From NCBI GenBank assembly GCA_934130045.1, contig CAKOXI010000023.1, positions 1-15,516 of the forward strand: DNA of 15,516 nt, read 5' to 3'. This DNA is from an uncultured Bacilli bacterium. Lineage in GTDB: Bacteria > Bacillota_I > Bacilli_A > RF39 > UBA660. Position 1 is the first letter of the stretch. Every line of letters begins with the position of its first letter. The notes beneath the pieces are model-generated. The model saw only the letters and a list, made by a program, of their open reading frames with translations. It did not search any database and had not been told where the DNA came from. Shown here in pieces: positions 1 through 7,434 of the stretch. The position numbers and the translations under genes are program-made.

Positions 1-1602
1 ATTAACAAAATCTAAATTATAGTTTTCTAAACTACCAATATGTTCTTCTAATTTTTTTATATAAATAATAATTAATTTTTTTAATTCATTTAAAATTTTA
101 ATTTCATTTTCAGAATTAGTTAATTCATTATTTATAGAATTGTTTAATTCCTCTAATATTTCTTTATTTAAAGTAATATTATCGTTATCAAATTTAAAGA
201 ATAAATTTTTAAGAAAATTTTTTTTACCATTTGAAGTTGTTAACTCATTAAATTTTTGTTTTATTTGATGAATTTTAATATCTTTAGAAAAGTTAGTTAC
301 TGTATTATGTAGGGTAGTGGATATATATAGGGGATAGATATTTAAATCATTTCCAAAATTAAATAATTCCATATATTCATTATTATTTAATTTTTTTATT
401 TGATAATTTTTTAAATCATTTGTTACTTCAAGTATATTTTTATTATTAAGGTTATTTTCTATTGTATTTAATGTAATAATGGATGTTTTTTTACTTTGAA
501 CATATTCTTTTATATAATCTTCAAAGTCTTTTCTATAATCGTAACTGATTGAATTATTTAAATTATGTATAATTGTATTAATGATATCTTGATGTTCAGA
601 ATAGATAAAATATTTTTGATTAGTAATATTATTATATTTTAATTTTGCTTTGATTTTATCTAATAGCTCTTTTTTTCTAATTTTATCAATATAGGTATTG
701 CTTATAATTTGTTTTCCATATTCAATATTCTTTTTATATGAATTTCTTAATTCAGTTAAATTTATTGGTGTGTTATAAATAATTAAGTTTTTAATAAAAT
801 AAATATCTACTGAATCTATTGATAAATTTGAATTAAAAATTGAATCAATTATATTAAATAAACTTGAATTTAGATTAATATTAAAATATTTTGCTTCATT
901 ATCCTCTTGTATTTGTTCACAAATTTTATTTAAGTCTGTGTAAATAATATTTTTAGAAACTATAATGGTATCTAATTTTGGACAATTTTGAAATACATTT
1001 TGTATATCATATATTATTTCATCACGTATTATATTATTGGTAATATTGATTAACTGTAAGTTTGTACAATTTTCAAAAGCCCCATAACCAATTTCATTTA
1101 CAGTTATACTACTTGGTAAATTAATTGATTTTAAATTTGTACAACTTCTAAAAGCATGATCTTCAATTACATTTACACTATCTGGAATATTAATTTTTTT
1201 AAGGTTTTGGCATCCTCCAAATGTACGTCTTTCAATTTTAGTTATATTATTTGGTAGATGATTAATTGATTGTAGGTTTGTGCAGTTTTCAAAGGCTCCA
1301 GCTCCAATTTCAGTTACACTACTTGGTAGATTAATTTTTTCTAGGAAATTACAGCCACTAAAAGCAAAATCCCCAATGTATGTTATACTATCTGGCAAAT
1401 TGATCGATTTTAAATTTGTACAGTTATAAAATGCCCAATATCCAATTTTAGTTATACCATATGGTAAGTTAATTGATTGTAAATTTGTGCAATTATAAAA
1501 AGCTTCCTGTTCAATTATTTCTATATTATTGGGTATTTCAAATGTACCATTTATTATATCTTCATTAGTTACATTCATAAGTTTATTATTTTTAATTTCC
1601 AT
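1..1602 (-). CDS. BspA-type leucine-rich-repeat protein, 3' end beyond window
   Basis: The frame is open from an ATG at 1602 to base 1, giving 534 codons with the C-terminus missing. Residues about 18-220 hold eight repeats of roughly 23 residues with the pattern AF-x-NCTNL-x-SINLP-x-x-IT-x-IG, the LRR_5/BspA type. The first residues show no signal peptide, transmembrane segment or LPxTG signal, so the visible part looks cytoplasmic, whereas many BspA-like proteins are secreted. Residues about 221-534 are Asn/Lys/Ile-rich and mostly helical-looking, ending in a Leu/Lys/Glu heptad-like stretch (about 495-525). I recognise no domain there. A faint likeness to the helical core of TelA-type proteins is too weak to name. 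An AGAGGT ribosome site lies 5 bases before the ATG. The gene diverges from lepA and has its own sigma-A-type promoter. The repeat family is secure; the function is unknown. Such repeats usually bind protein. Confidence 0.85.
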   Translation of the reverse strand, partial: MEIKNNKLMNVTNEDIINGTFEIPNNIEIIEQEAFYNCTNLQSINLPYGITKIGYWAFYNCTNLKSINLPDSITYIGDFAFSGCNFLEKINLPSSVTEIGAGAFENCTNLQSINHLPNNITKIERRTFGGCQNLKKINIPDSVNVIEDHAFRSCTNLKSINLPSSITVNEIGYGAFENCTNLQLINITNNIIRDEIIYDIQNVFQNCPKLDTIIVSKNIIYTDLNKICEQIQEDNEAKYFNINLNSSLFNIIDSIFNSNLSIDSVDIYFIKNLIIYNTPINLTELRNSYKKNIEYGKQIISNTYIDKIRKKELLDKIKAKLKYNNITNQKYFIYSEHQDIINTIIHNLNNSISYDYRKDFEDYIKEYVQSKKTSIITLNTIENNLNNKNILEVTNDLKNYQIKKLNNNEYMELFNFGNDLNIYPLYISTTLHNTVTNFSKDIKIHQIKQKFNELTTSNGKKNFLKNLFFKFDNDNITLNKEILEELNNSINNELTNSENEIKILNELKKLIIIYIKKLEEHIGSLENYNLDFVN

Positions 1603-1632
1603 AAAATACCTCTCAGACAAATGCTGTTTCAT

Positions 1633-1661
1633 ATAATATCATAATGGCTAATGATTATCAA
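1633..1661 (-). promoter_or_regulatory. Sigma-A-type promoter of the leucine-rich-repeat gene
   Basis: Reading the minus strand, TTGATA (1656-1661) is followed after 17 bases by TATTAT (1633-1638), with an extended -10 TGA directly before it. The predicted start lies near 1626, giving a leader of about 24 bases to the ATG at 1602. It sits back to back with the lepA promoter in the 134-base gap. Confidence 0.6.
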
Positions 1662-1710
1662 TATTAATATTTAAAATGTATAGAAAATAATAGATTAAAC
1701 ATTGTTTTTT

Positions 1711-1719
1711 TGATATAAT
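1711..1719 (+). promoter_or_regulatory. Extended -10 promoter of lepA
   Basis: TGA-TATAAT is a perfect extended -10 element. No good -35 is present at 16-18 bases. Transcription would start near 1726, at the in-frame ATG at 1725. That leaves only the GGTGA at 1727-1731 and the ATG at 1737 as a working translation start. Confidence 0.6.
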
Positions 1720-1736
1720 TATTAATGGTGAATTAC

Positions 1737-3536
1737 ATGAAAAGAGAAAACATTAGAAATTTTTCCATAATTGCGCATATTGATCATGGTAAAAGTACAC
1801 TTGCAGATAGAATACTAGAACTTACTGGCGCTGTTAGTGAAAGAGAAAAGCAAGATCAATTATTAGATAATATGGAACTTGAAAGAGAACGTGGAATTAC
1901 AATAAAGCTTAATGCGGTTCAATTAAAATATAATTATAAGGGCGAAGATTTTATTTTGCACTTAATAGATACTCCAGGTCATGTTGATTTTACTTATGAG
2001 GTAAGTAGAAGCTTAGCCGCTTGTGAGGGAGCAATTTTAGTAGTTGATGCTGCTCAAGGAATTGAAGCCCAAACTTTAGCAAATTTATATCTTGCTTTAG
2101 AACATAATTTAACTATTATTCCTGTTATAAATAAAATAGATTTGCCTAATGCAGATCCTGATAGAGTAAAAAAAGAACTTATGGATACTTTAGGATTTGA
2201 TGAAGATGAATTTATTTTAACCAGTGCTAAAAATGGTATCGGAATAAAGGAATTAGTTGATGCTATTATAGAGCGTATTCCATCTCCAAAGGAAGCTGAC
2301 AATAAACATTTGCAGGCTTTAATTTTTGATAGTTGTTACGATCCATATAGAGGTATTGTAACTTTAGTTAGAATTGTAAATGGTAGTGTTAAAGTAGGAG
2401 ATAAAATTAAAATGATGGCAACAGGTGCTACTTATGATGTTGTAGAACTTGGTGTACATACTCCAAAAGAAATAAAAAAGAATAAGTTAGAAGCTGGAGA
2501 AGTTGGTTTTATTTGTGCTTCAATTAAAAGTATTAGTGATGTTAAGGTGGGCGATACAATAACTCTTGATAATAACCCAGCTACCCAGGTATTACCTGGT
2601 TATAAACCTATGAAACCAATGGTTTTTTGTGGATTATATCCAATTGAATCGTCGCGTTATCCAGAACTTAGAGAGGCATTAGAAAAATTAAAACTTAATG
2701 ATGCATCACTAGAGTTTGAACCAGAAACATCTAAAGCATTAGGTTTTGGATTTAGATGTGGATTTTTAGGTCTTTTACATATGGATGTTATTGAAACTAG
2801 AATTGAAAGAGAATTTAATATTGACCTAATCGCAACAAGTCCATCAGTTATTTATGAAATTGAACTTACTGATGGAAGCGTTATTTCTATTGATTCTCCA
2901 GTTAAAATGCCTGAAAGACAAAGAATAGCCAAAATATCAGAACCATATATTAGGACTAATATATTTGTACCAAGTAATTATATAGGTCCTATTATGGAAT
3001 TGTGTCAGGATAAAAGAGGAAATTATATTTCTATGGAATATATTGACAAAACAAGGGTTAATATTCATTATGAAATACCATTATCTGAAATTGTATATGA
3101 TTTTTTTGATAAATTAAAATCAACTACTAAAGGATATGCATCATTTGATTATGAATTAATTGGTTATAAACCAAGCGATTTAGTAAAAATGGATATTTTA
3201 TTAAATGGTGAAATTGTCGATGCATTAAGTGTTATAGTTCATAAAGATTTTGCTTATAAAAGGGGTAAATCAATTGTAGAAAATTTAAGAAAATTAATAC
3301 CACGTCAACAATTTGAAGTACCAATTCAAGCTTGTCTAGGTAATAAAGCAATAGCTCGTGAAACAGTTAAAGCAGTAAGAAAAGATGTTTTGGCAAAATG
3401 TTATGGTGGGGATGTATCAAGAAAAAGAAAATTACTTGAAAAGCAAAAAGAAGGTAAAAAACGTATGAAAATGGTTGGTAGTGTAGAAATACCACAAGAA
3501 GCCTTTCTAGCAGTTTTAAGTATGGATGAGGAATAG
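1737..3536 (+). CDS. lepA: Elongation factor 4, ribosome back-translocating GTPase
   Basis: LepA/EF4 is a cytoplasmic translational GTPase that binds ribosomes and can reverse translocation. All GTPase motifs are present: AHIDHGKST (G1), the RERGITI switch I, DTPGH (G3), NKID (G4) and SAK (G5). Domain II, the EF-G-like domains III and V, and the LepA-specific C-terminal domain with the RKRKLLEKQKEGK signature follow. The length of 599 residues matches the family. I place the start at the ATG at 1737 rather than the in-frame ATG at 1725. GGTGA at 1727-1731 sits 5 bases before 1737, and the strong extended -10 at 1711-1719 would start the transcript near 1726. The next gene begins one base after this stop, so the two are probably co-transcribed. 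Identity is certain; only the first four residues are open. Confidence 0.97.
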   Translation: MKRENIRNFSIIAHIDHGKSTLADRILELTGAVSEREKQDQLLDNMELERERGITIKLNAVQLKYNYKGEDFILHLIDTPGHVDFTYEVSRSLAACEGAILVVDAAQGIEAQTLANLYLALEHNLTIIPVINKIDLPNADPDRVKKELMDTLGFDEDEFILTSAKNGIGIKELVDAIIERIPSPKEADNKHLQALIFDSCYDPYRGIVTLVRIVNGSVKVGDKIKMMATGATYDVVELGVHTPKEIKKNKLEAGEVGFICASIKSISDVKVGDTITLDNNPATQVLPGYKPMKPMVFCGLYPIESSRYPELREALEKLKLNDASLEFEPETSKALGFGFRCGFLGLLHMDVIETRIEREFNIDLIATSPSVIYEIELTDGSVISIDSPVKMPERQRIAKISEPYIRTNIFVPSNYIGPIMELCQDKRGNYISMEYIDKTRVNIHYEIPLSEIVYDFFDKLKSTTKGYASFDYELIGYKPSDLVKMDILLNGEIVDALSVIVHKDFAYKRGKSIVENLRKLIPRQQFEVPIQACLGNKAIARETVKAVRKDVLAKCYGGDVSRKRKLLEKQKEGKKRMKMVGSVEIPQEAFLAVLSMDEE

Positions 3537-3537
3537 T

Positions 3538-4122
3538 ATGAAAGATAAAGAAAAAAAGATATGTATTACGGTAAAAGCATTTTTGGAACACCCAAATTTT
3601 ACTAACGAAGAATTAGCTGAATTAACAGGTTTTTCTTCTTCAAGTGTTCAAAGATATTTAAATGATCCTATAATAAAAGAACTTTTTAGTGAAGAAACTT
3701 TTAATAAAATAAAAGAATTGCTTTCTAATAATATTAAAGATGCTAGAAGAAAGGGCGGAATTAATTCATTTCAAAATAATGAACCTATTAAAGATGTTGA
3801 TGGACGTTTTATTGGTAATACCAAATCAAGTCAAACTAATAGGCTAGAAAGTAAATGTAATGATATATTAATTTTTGCTAATATATTTTTACAAAATCCT
3901 AATTTGACATTAGAGCAAATTGCTGACTTTTATAACAAATATTATTCTGATAAATCAGGTGAGGTAACTAGAGATTACGTTTATGATTGTTTAAGTAAAA
4001 AAACATCTTATAGTTTATTAGCTGATAATTTGTATGAAGTTATTTCAAATCAATTAGAAGAAAGAAGAATATTAGGTAATAAAAGTGGTGCGATAGAAAC
4101 CAATAGTAAACGACAAAAATAG
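3538..4122 (+). CDS. Tandem SpoIIID-like helix-turn-helix regulator
   Basis: This 194-residue protein looks like two SpoIIID-type modules in a row. Module 1 (about residues 8-78) has FLEHPNFTNEELAELTGF followed by a recognition-helix-like SSSSVQRYLND, then a basic tail containing ARRKGG. Module 2 (about 104-185) repeats the plan with FLQNPNLTLEQIADFY, TRDYVYDCLS and a tail containing RRILGNKSG. SpoIIID of B. subtilis, about 93 residues, has one such unit: a helix-turn-helix plus a basic C-terminal region with a RHLRGGEATK-type motif. It regulates mother-cell genes under sigma-E. The start is set by GAGGA at the end of lepA; an ATG four codons upstream lacks an equally placed site. The gene follows lepA by one base and ends at a strong terminator. 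The DNA-binding fold is likely; the sporulation role is inferred from the resemblance and from nearby coat genes. It could instead be a more general regulator. Confidence 0.6.
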   Translation: MKDKEKKICITVKAFLEHPNFTNEELAELTGFSSSSVQRYLNDPIIKELFSEETFNKIKELLSNNIKDARRKGGINSFQNNEPIKDVDGRFIGNTKSSQTNRLESKCNDILIFANIFLQNPNLTLEQIADFYNKYYSDKSGEVTRDYVYDCLSKKTSYSLLADNLYEVISNQLEERRILGNKSGAIETNSKRQK

Positions 4123-4140
4123 TTTTTAATTTATTATGAT

Positions 4141-4173
4141 AAAACTACTGAATTTCAGTAGTTTTAATTTTTT
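4141..4173 (+). terminator. Intrinsic terminator after the SpoIIID-like gene
   Basis: An 11-bp stem (4141-4151 with 4155-4165) around a 3-base loop is followed by TAATTTTTTT. It ends the lepA unit. The stop codon of the convergent DUF2624-like gene (4164-4166) lies in its right arm. In the minus direction the U-tract is poor, so it is probably stronger on the plus strand. Confidence 0.8.
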
Positions 4174-4433
4174 TCTATATAATTTATATATTTATTTTTA
4201 TATTCGTAATAAAGTTTTTTTATTTGTTCATATTTATTATTATCAAATTTATCCTTAATTTTTAATAAAATATCATCATTGTTTTTTAAAATATCATTCC
4301 AATAAATATTTATTAATTTATGTATATAATTTATTTCCTCATTATTTAAAATAATATTATTTTTTAAGGCAAATTCATATATATCATTATTAGTTATTTT
4401 ATCAATGTATTTTTTTATTATATAGCCTTTCAT
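4164..4433 (-). CDS. Small DUF2624-like protein (YqfT type)
   Basis: The protein has 89 residues, is very Asn/Lys/Ile/Tyr-rich and has no membrane segment. The order of features resembles the DUF2624/YqfT family: a short basic N-terminus, an IT-x-x-D-x-x-E/L-x-FA segment near residues 13-23, an 'NNI-x-L-x-x-EE' stretch, then helices ending in a Lys/Tyr-rich tail. The family's biochemical role is unknown. Translation is supported by GGTGA five bases before the ATG. In B. subtilis, as I recall, yqfT lies in the same region as sodA and pbpA, which supports the call. Here the gene is inverted relative to sodA and shares a short divergent control region with it. Coding status is likely; family assignment is tentative. 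Confidence 0.5.
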   Translation of the reverse strand: MKGYIIKKYIDKITNNDIYEFALKNNIILNNEEINYIHKLINIYWNDILKNNDDILLKIKDKFDNNKYEQIKKLYYEYKNKYINYIEKN

Positions 4434-4438
4434 AAAAT

Positions 4439-4515
4439 CACCTATAAATATATATTCATTTAATTAGTAAATAAGAATAAAAAAATTATAAAATCCATAA
4501 TATATATATAGGTGA
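4439..4515. promoter_or_regulatory. Divergent control region with inverted repeat
   Basis: The two ends of the 86-base gap between the DUF2624-like gene and sodA are near mirror images. TCACCTATAAATATATAT (4439-4456) opposes ATATATATATAGGTGA (4500-4515). Each arm carries the Shine-Dalgarno GGTGA of its own gene. I could not pick a convincing -35/-10 pair for either direction in this almost pure A/T stretch. The symmetry may be chance convergence of AT tracts plus identical ribosome sites, or it may be a binding site. Confidence 0.35.
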
Positions 4516-4519
4516 TATT

Positions 4520-5128
4520 ATGTATGATAAAATTTATTTACCTTATAACTATAATGAGTTAGAACCATTTATAGATAGTGAAACGGTTAATATTCATTAT
4601 AATAAACATTATTTAAGCTATTTAAATAAACTAAATGGCCTATTAGATAGTATTAATTTTAAATATGATATAAAAAAGGAAGAATTATTAAAAAATTTAG
4701 ATACAATCCCAATTGATATTAGAGATGATGTTTTATATAATTTAGGTGGCGTATTAAATCATGAATTATATTTTAATTCAATGGGTAAAAATAAAATAAA
4801 TTTACCAATAGGTAGTTTAAGAAAAAAAATTAATGAACAATATGGAAGTTATGAAATTTTTAAAGAAGAATTTATTTCAGTCGCATCAAAATTAGTTGGA
4901 TCTGGTTATACTTTTTTAGTTGTACTAGAAGATGGTAATTTAGATATTATTAATTTACCCAATCAAGAAACTCCTTTATTATATAACATGAAACCTATAA
5001 TGGCATTAGATTTATGGGAACATGCTTATTATTTATTATATAGGAATAGAAGAAATGATTATATTGTAAATTTTTTTGAAATTGTTGATTTTAATAATAT
5101 AAATAAAAATTATGAAAAAGCAATTTAG
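4520..5128 (+). CDS. sodA: Mn/Fe superoxide dismutase
   Basis: It dismutates superoxide to oxygen and peroxide in the cytoplasm; there is no signal peptide. All four metal ligands are visible: His26 (in NIHYNKH), His81 (in LNHEL), and Asp164 and His168 (in LDLWEHAYY). Gln149 in LPNQETPL together with Gly77 is the arrangement of Mn or cambialistic enzymes rather than strict FeSOD. Gatekeepers His30 and Tyr34 are kept. Unusually, the usual HH pairs read HY: position 27 is Tyr and position 31, normally His, is Tyr. The usual GGH before the second ligand reads GGV. The protein has 202 residues, normal for the family. The start follows GGTGA with 4 bases spacing. The 3' end overlaps the PBP gene by 17 bases. 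The sod-pbpA pairing is also seen in Bacillus. An active enzyme is likely; metal preference is inferred. Confidence 0.93.
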   Translation: MYDKIYLPYNYNELEPFIDSETVNIHYNKHYLSYLNKLNGLLDSINFKYDIKKEELLKNLDTIPIDIRDDVLYNLGGVLNHELYFNSMGKNKINLPIGSLRKKINEQYGSYEIFKEEFISVASKLVGSGYTFLVVLEDGNLDIINLPNQETPLLYNMKPIMALDLWEHAYYLLYRNRRNDYIVNFFEIVDFNNINKNYEKAI

Positions 5129-7199
5129 TAATTATAATAAAAATAAAAAATATAAGAAAAAATATAAAGTAATAGATAAAATTAAATTAGAAACAATAAT
5201 TTTAAAAAGATATAATATAATGATTTTTTTAGTTATTTTATTAAATGGTATTTTATTAATTAATTTATATAAAGTACAGGTAGTTGATAAAAGTTATTAT
5301 GTTAAAGAAGAAGAAAAATTAAATAAGCAACTTGTTAGTGGTAATTCGGCACCAAGAGGTAGAATATATGATAGAAATGGTAAACTAATTGTTGATAATG
5401 TGCCAGTTAAAACAATTACCTATAAAAAATTATCCAATACTTCTATCAATGATGAGGTACAACTTTCTTATAAATTAGCTAATATAATAGATATTGATTA
5501 TAATAATATAAAGGATAATGATCTTAAAAATTTTTGGATAATTAATAATAGTGAACTTGCTAATAAAAAAATAACTGATGATGAATATAGTGATTTAAAA
5601 TCTAGAAAATTAACTAATAATGATATAAATGAATTAAAATTATCAAGAATTACTGATAGTGAATTAAATTCTTTTAGTGAATTAGATAAAAAGGCTGCTT
5701 ATATATATAAATTAATGAATAATGGATATTATTATAATACTAAAATTATAAAAAAGGGTGATGATATAAGTGATTTTGAATATGCATATATATCTGAAAA
5801 CTTAAGTGATTTAAAAGGAATAAATACATCTCTTGATTGGGAAAGAAGCTATTTATATGGAGATACTTTTAAATCAATTTTGGGAACTATATCTACAAGT
5901 AGTAGTGGAATTCCTTTAGAATTAAAAGATTATTATTTGTCAAAGGGATATAGTTTAAATGATAGAGTTGGTATGAGTTATTTAGAGTATCAATATGAGG
6001 ATTTTTTAAGCGGTAAAAAAAATATTTACGAATTATCTAGTAATGGTGTTATGAATTTGAGTGTCAGTGGAAATAGGGGTAATGATATTTACCTAACAAT
6101 TGATATTGATTTACAGAAAGAAGTAGAAAGAATTTTAGAAGAACAAATTCTAATTACTAAAAGTGAACCAAATACAGAATATTATAATCGTTCCTTTGTT
6201 ATTATAACTGATCCTAATAATGGTGATGTTTTAGCTATGGCTGGAAAGCAAATCGTAAATACTAGTGATGGATATAAAATATATGATTATACGCCAGGAA
6301 TTTTAACTTCACCTGTTGCTGTCGGATCAGTTGTTAAAGGTGCTTCACATATTGTTGGTTATAATACGAAAGCTTTAAAAATAGGTGAGGTTAGAGATGA
6401 TTCATGCATTAAAATAGCTGCTACAAAACAAAAATGTTCCTGGACATATTTAGGAAGTATTAATGATATAACTGCATTAAAATATTCATCTAATACATAT
6501 CAATTTAGAACAGCAATTAATGTTGGTGGTGGATATTATTCTTATGATGCTCCATTAAAGTTAAATCCTGAAGCTTTTAGTATATATAGAAATGTTTTTA
6601 ATCAATTTGGATTAGGTGTTAAAACTGAAATTGACTTGCCGAAGGAAAGTTTAGGTTATATTGGTACAAGTACTATGCCAGGATTATTGTTAGATTTTTC
6701 AATTGGACAGTATGATACATATACACCAATCCAACTTTCACAATATATTAGTACAATAGCAAGTGGTGGAATTAGATATAAACTTAATTTATTAAAAGAA
6801 GTACATTCTAGTTTAAATAATGAAGTAATATATAAAAATGAACCTAAAATATTAAATACTGTTTCAACTGAAAAAATTTATATGGATAGAGTAAAAGAAG
6901 GATTTCGTGAAGTTATGACTGGTGGAACTGGATATGGCTATATTGATTATATTTATAATGCTGCAGGTAAAACTGGTACAAGTCAAAGTTTTATTGATTC
7001 AGATTCAGATGGCAAAATAGATAAGGAAACTTTAACTAATACCTTTGTTGCATATGCTCCGTATGATAATCCGACAGTAACATTTACGGTTATTTCCCCT
7101 GATTACACTCATTATTATAACGGAAATTATTATGGTTCGCTTGTAAATAAACGAATATCTTATGAAGTTTCAAAAAAATTCTTTGAAATTTATCAATAA
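5112..7199 (+). CDS. pbpA: Class B penicillin-binding protein (PBP2 type transpeptidase)
   Basis: This monofunctional D,D-transpeptidase cross-links peptidoglycan outside the membrane. A basic cytoplasmic tail (residues 1-34) leads to one membrane anchor (about 36-56). The dimerisation domain begins with the conserved APRGRIYDRNG near residue 81. It contains three short repeats of the type K/R-I/L-T-D/N near 155-195 and ends with a YLEYQYEDFLSGK motif. The transpeptidase domain carries all three motifs: SVVK (Ser406 nucleophile, Lys409), SSN (459-461) and KTG (620-622). Just after KTG lies an EF-hand-like loop, DSDSDGKID, at 629-637. At 695 residues the length suits PbpA/MrdA enzymes, and the sodA neighbour matches pbpA in Bacillus. 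No Shine-Dalgarno precedes the ATG, which lies 14 bases before the sodA stop, so translation is probably coupled. It should be active; elongasome or another class B role cannot be settled from sequence alone. Confidence 0.93.
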   Translation: MKKQFSNYNKNKKYKKKYKVIDKIKLETIILKRYNIMIFLVILLNGILLINLYKVQVVDKSYYVKEEEKLNKQLVSGNSAPRGRIYDRNGKLIVDNVPVKTITYKKLSNTSINDEVQLSYKLANIIDIDYNNIKDNDLKNFWIINNSELANKKITDDEYSDLKSRKLTNNDINELKLSRITDSELNSFSELDKKAAYIYKLMNNGYYYNTKIIKKGDDISDFEYAYISENLSDLKGINTSLDWERSYLYGDTFKSILGTISTSSSGIPLELKDYYLSKGYSLNDRVGMSYLEYQYEDFLSGKKNIYELSSNGVMNLSVSGNRGNDIYLTIDIDLQKEVERILEEQILITKSEPNTEYYNRSFVIITDPNNGDVLAMAGKQIVNTSDGYKIYDYTPGILTSPVAVGSVVKGASHIVGYNTKALKIGEVRDDSCIKIAATKQKCSWTYLGSINDITALKYSSNTYQFRTAINVGGGYYSYDAPLKLNPEAFSIYRNVFNQFGLGVKTEIDLPKESLGYIGTSTMPGLLLDFSIGQYDTYTPIQLSQYISTIASGGIRYKLNLLKEVHSSLNNEVIYKNEPKILNTVSTEKIYMDRVKEGFREVMTGGTGYGYIDYIYNAAGKTGTSQSFIDSDSDGKIDKETLTNTFVAYAPYDNPTVTFTVISPDYTHYYNGNYYGSLVNKRISYEVSKKFFEIYQ

Positions 7200-7210
7200 T
7201 TTGTTATAAT
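7183..7210 (+). promoter_or_regulatory. Sigma-A-type promoter of rpmG-efp
   Basis: TTGAAA (7183-7188) and, 16 bases later, TATAAT (7205-7210) with an extended TGT before it make a near-consensus promoter. The -35 lies inside the last codons of the PBP gene and the -10 just after its stop. The leader to the rpmG ATG would be about 27 bases. It gives the ribosomal genes expression independent of sodA-pbpA. Confidence 0.8.
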
Positions 7211-7243
7211 AGTATGTAGTTGTTAAAAGGAGGGAAAAATAGT

Positions 7244-7411
7244 ATGGCAAAAAAGGGAGAAGCAAGAGAAAGAATTACTTTAAAATGTACTGTTTGTGGA
7301 GAACAAAACTACAGAACTGAAAAAAATAAAAGAAATACTACTGATCGTTTAGAATTAAATAAATATTGTTCTAAATGTCAGAAAACTACTGCACATAAAG
7401 AAACAAAATAA
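7244..7411 (+). CDS. rpmG: 50S ribosomal protein L33, zinc-ribbon form
   Basis: L33 is a small protein of the large ribosomal subunit near the E site. The start is the ATG at 7244, giving 55 residues. AGGAGG at 7228-7233 lies 10 bases upstream, and the family normally begins at this MAKK. An upstream in-frame start would include the ribosome site in the coding region and is rejected. Two cysteine pairs, CTVC and CSKC, make this the zinc-binding C+ form. Bacteria with several L33 copies may swap C+ for C- forms under zinc limitation. ITLKCTVCGEQNY and LELNKYCSKCQKTTAHKE are typical. It shares a strong promoter with efp, 23 bases downstream. Confidence 0.96.
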   Translation: MAKKGEARERITLKCTVCGEQNYRTEKNKRNTTDRLELNKYCSKCQKTTAHKETK

Positions 7412-7434
7412 ATTCTACGTTGGGAGGTTAATAT

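Noticed and set aside
1000..1560. Repeated motif about every 69 bases that could look like a DNA repeat or CRISPR array
   Set aside because: The repeats are codon-phased and degenerate, and they encode the 23-residue leucine-rich repeat. There are no constant repeats with unique spacers.
2054..2302. Open frame antisense to lepA
   Set aside because: It lies inside a highly conserved GTPase gene, has no ribosome site and no recognisable product; it is a shadow of lepA codon use.
3367..3591. Antisense open frame across the lepA end and the start of the next gene
   Set aside because: Phe-rich composition is what the reverse of Lys-rich coding gives; no start signals.
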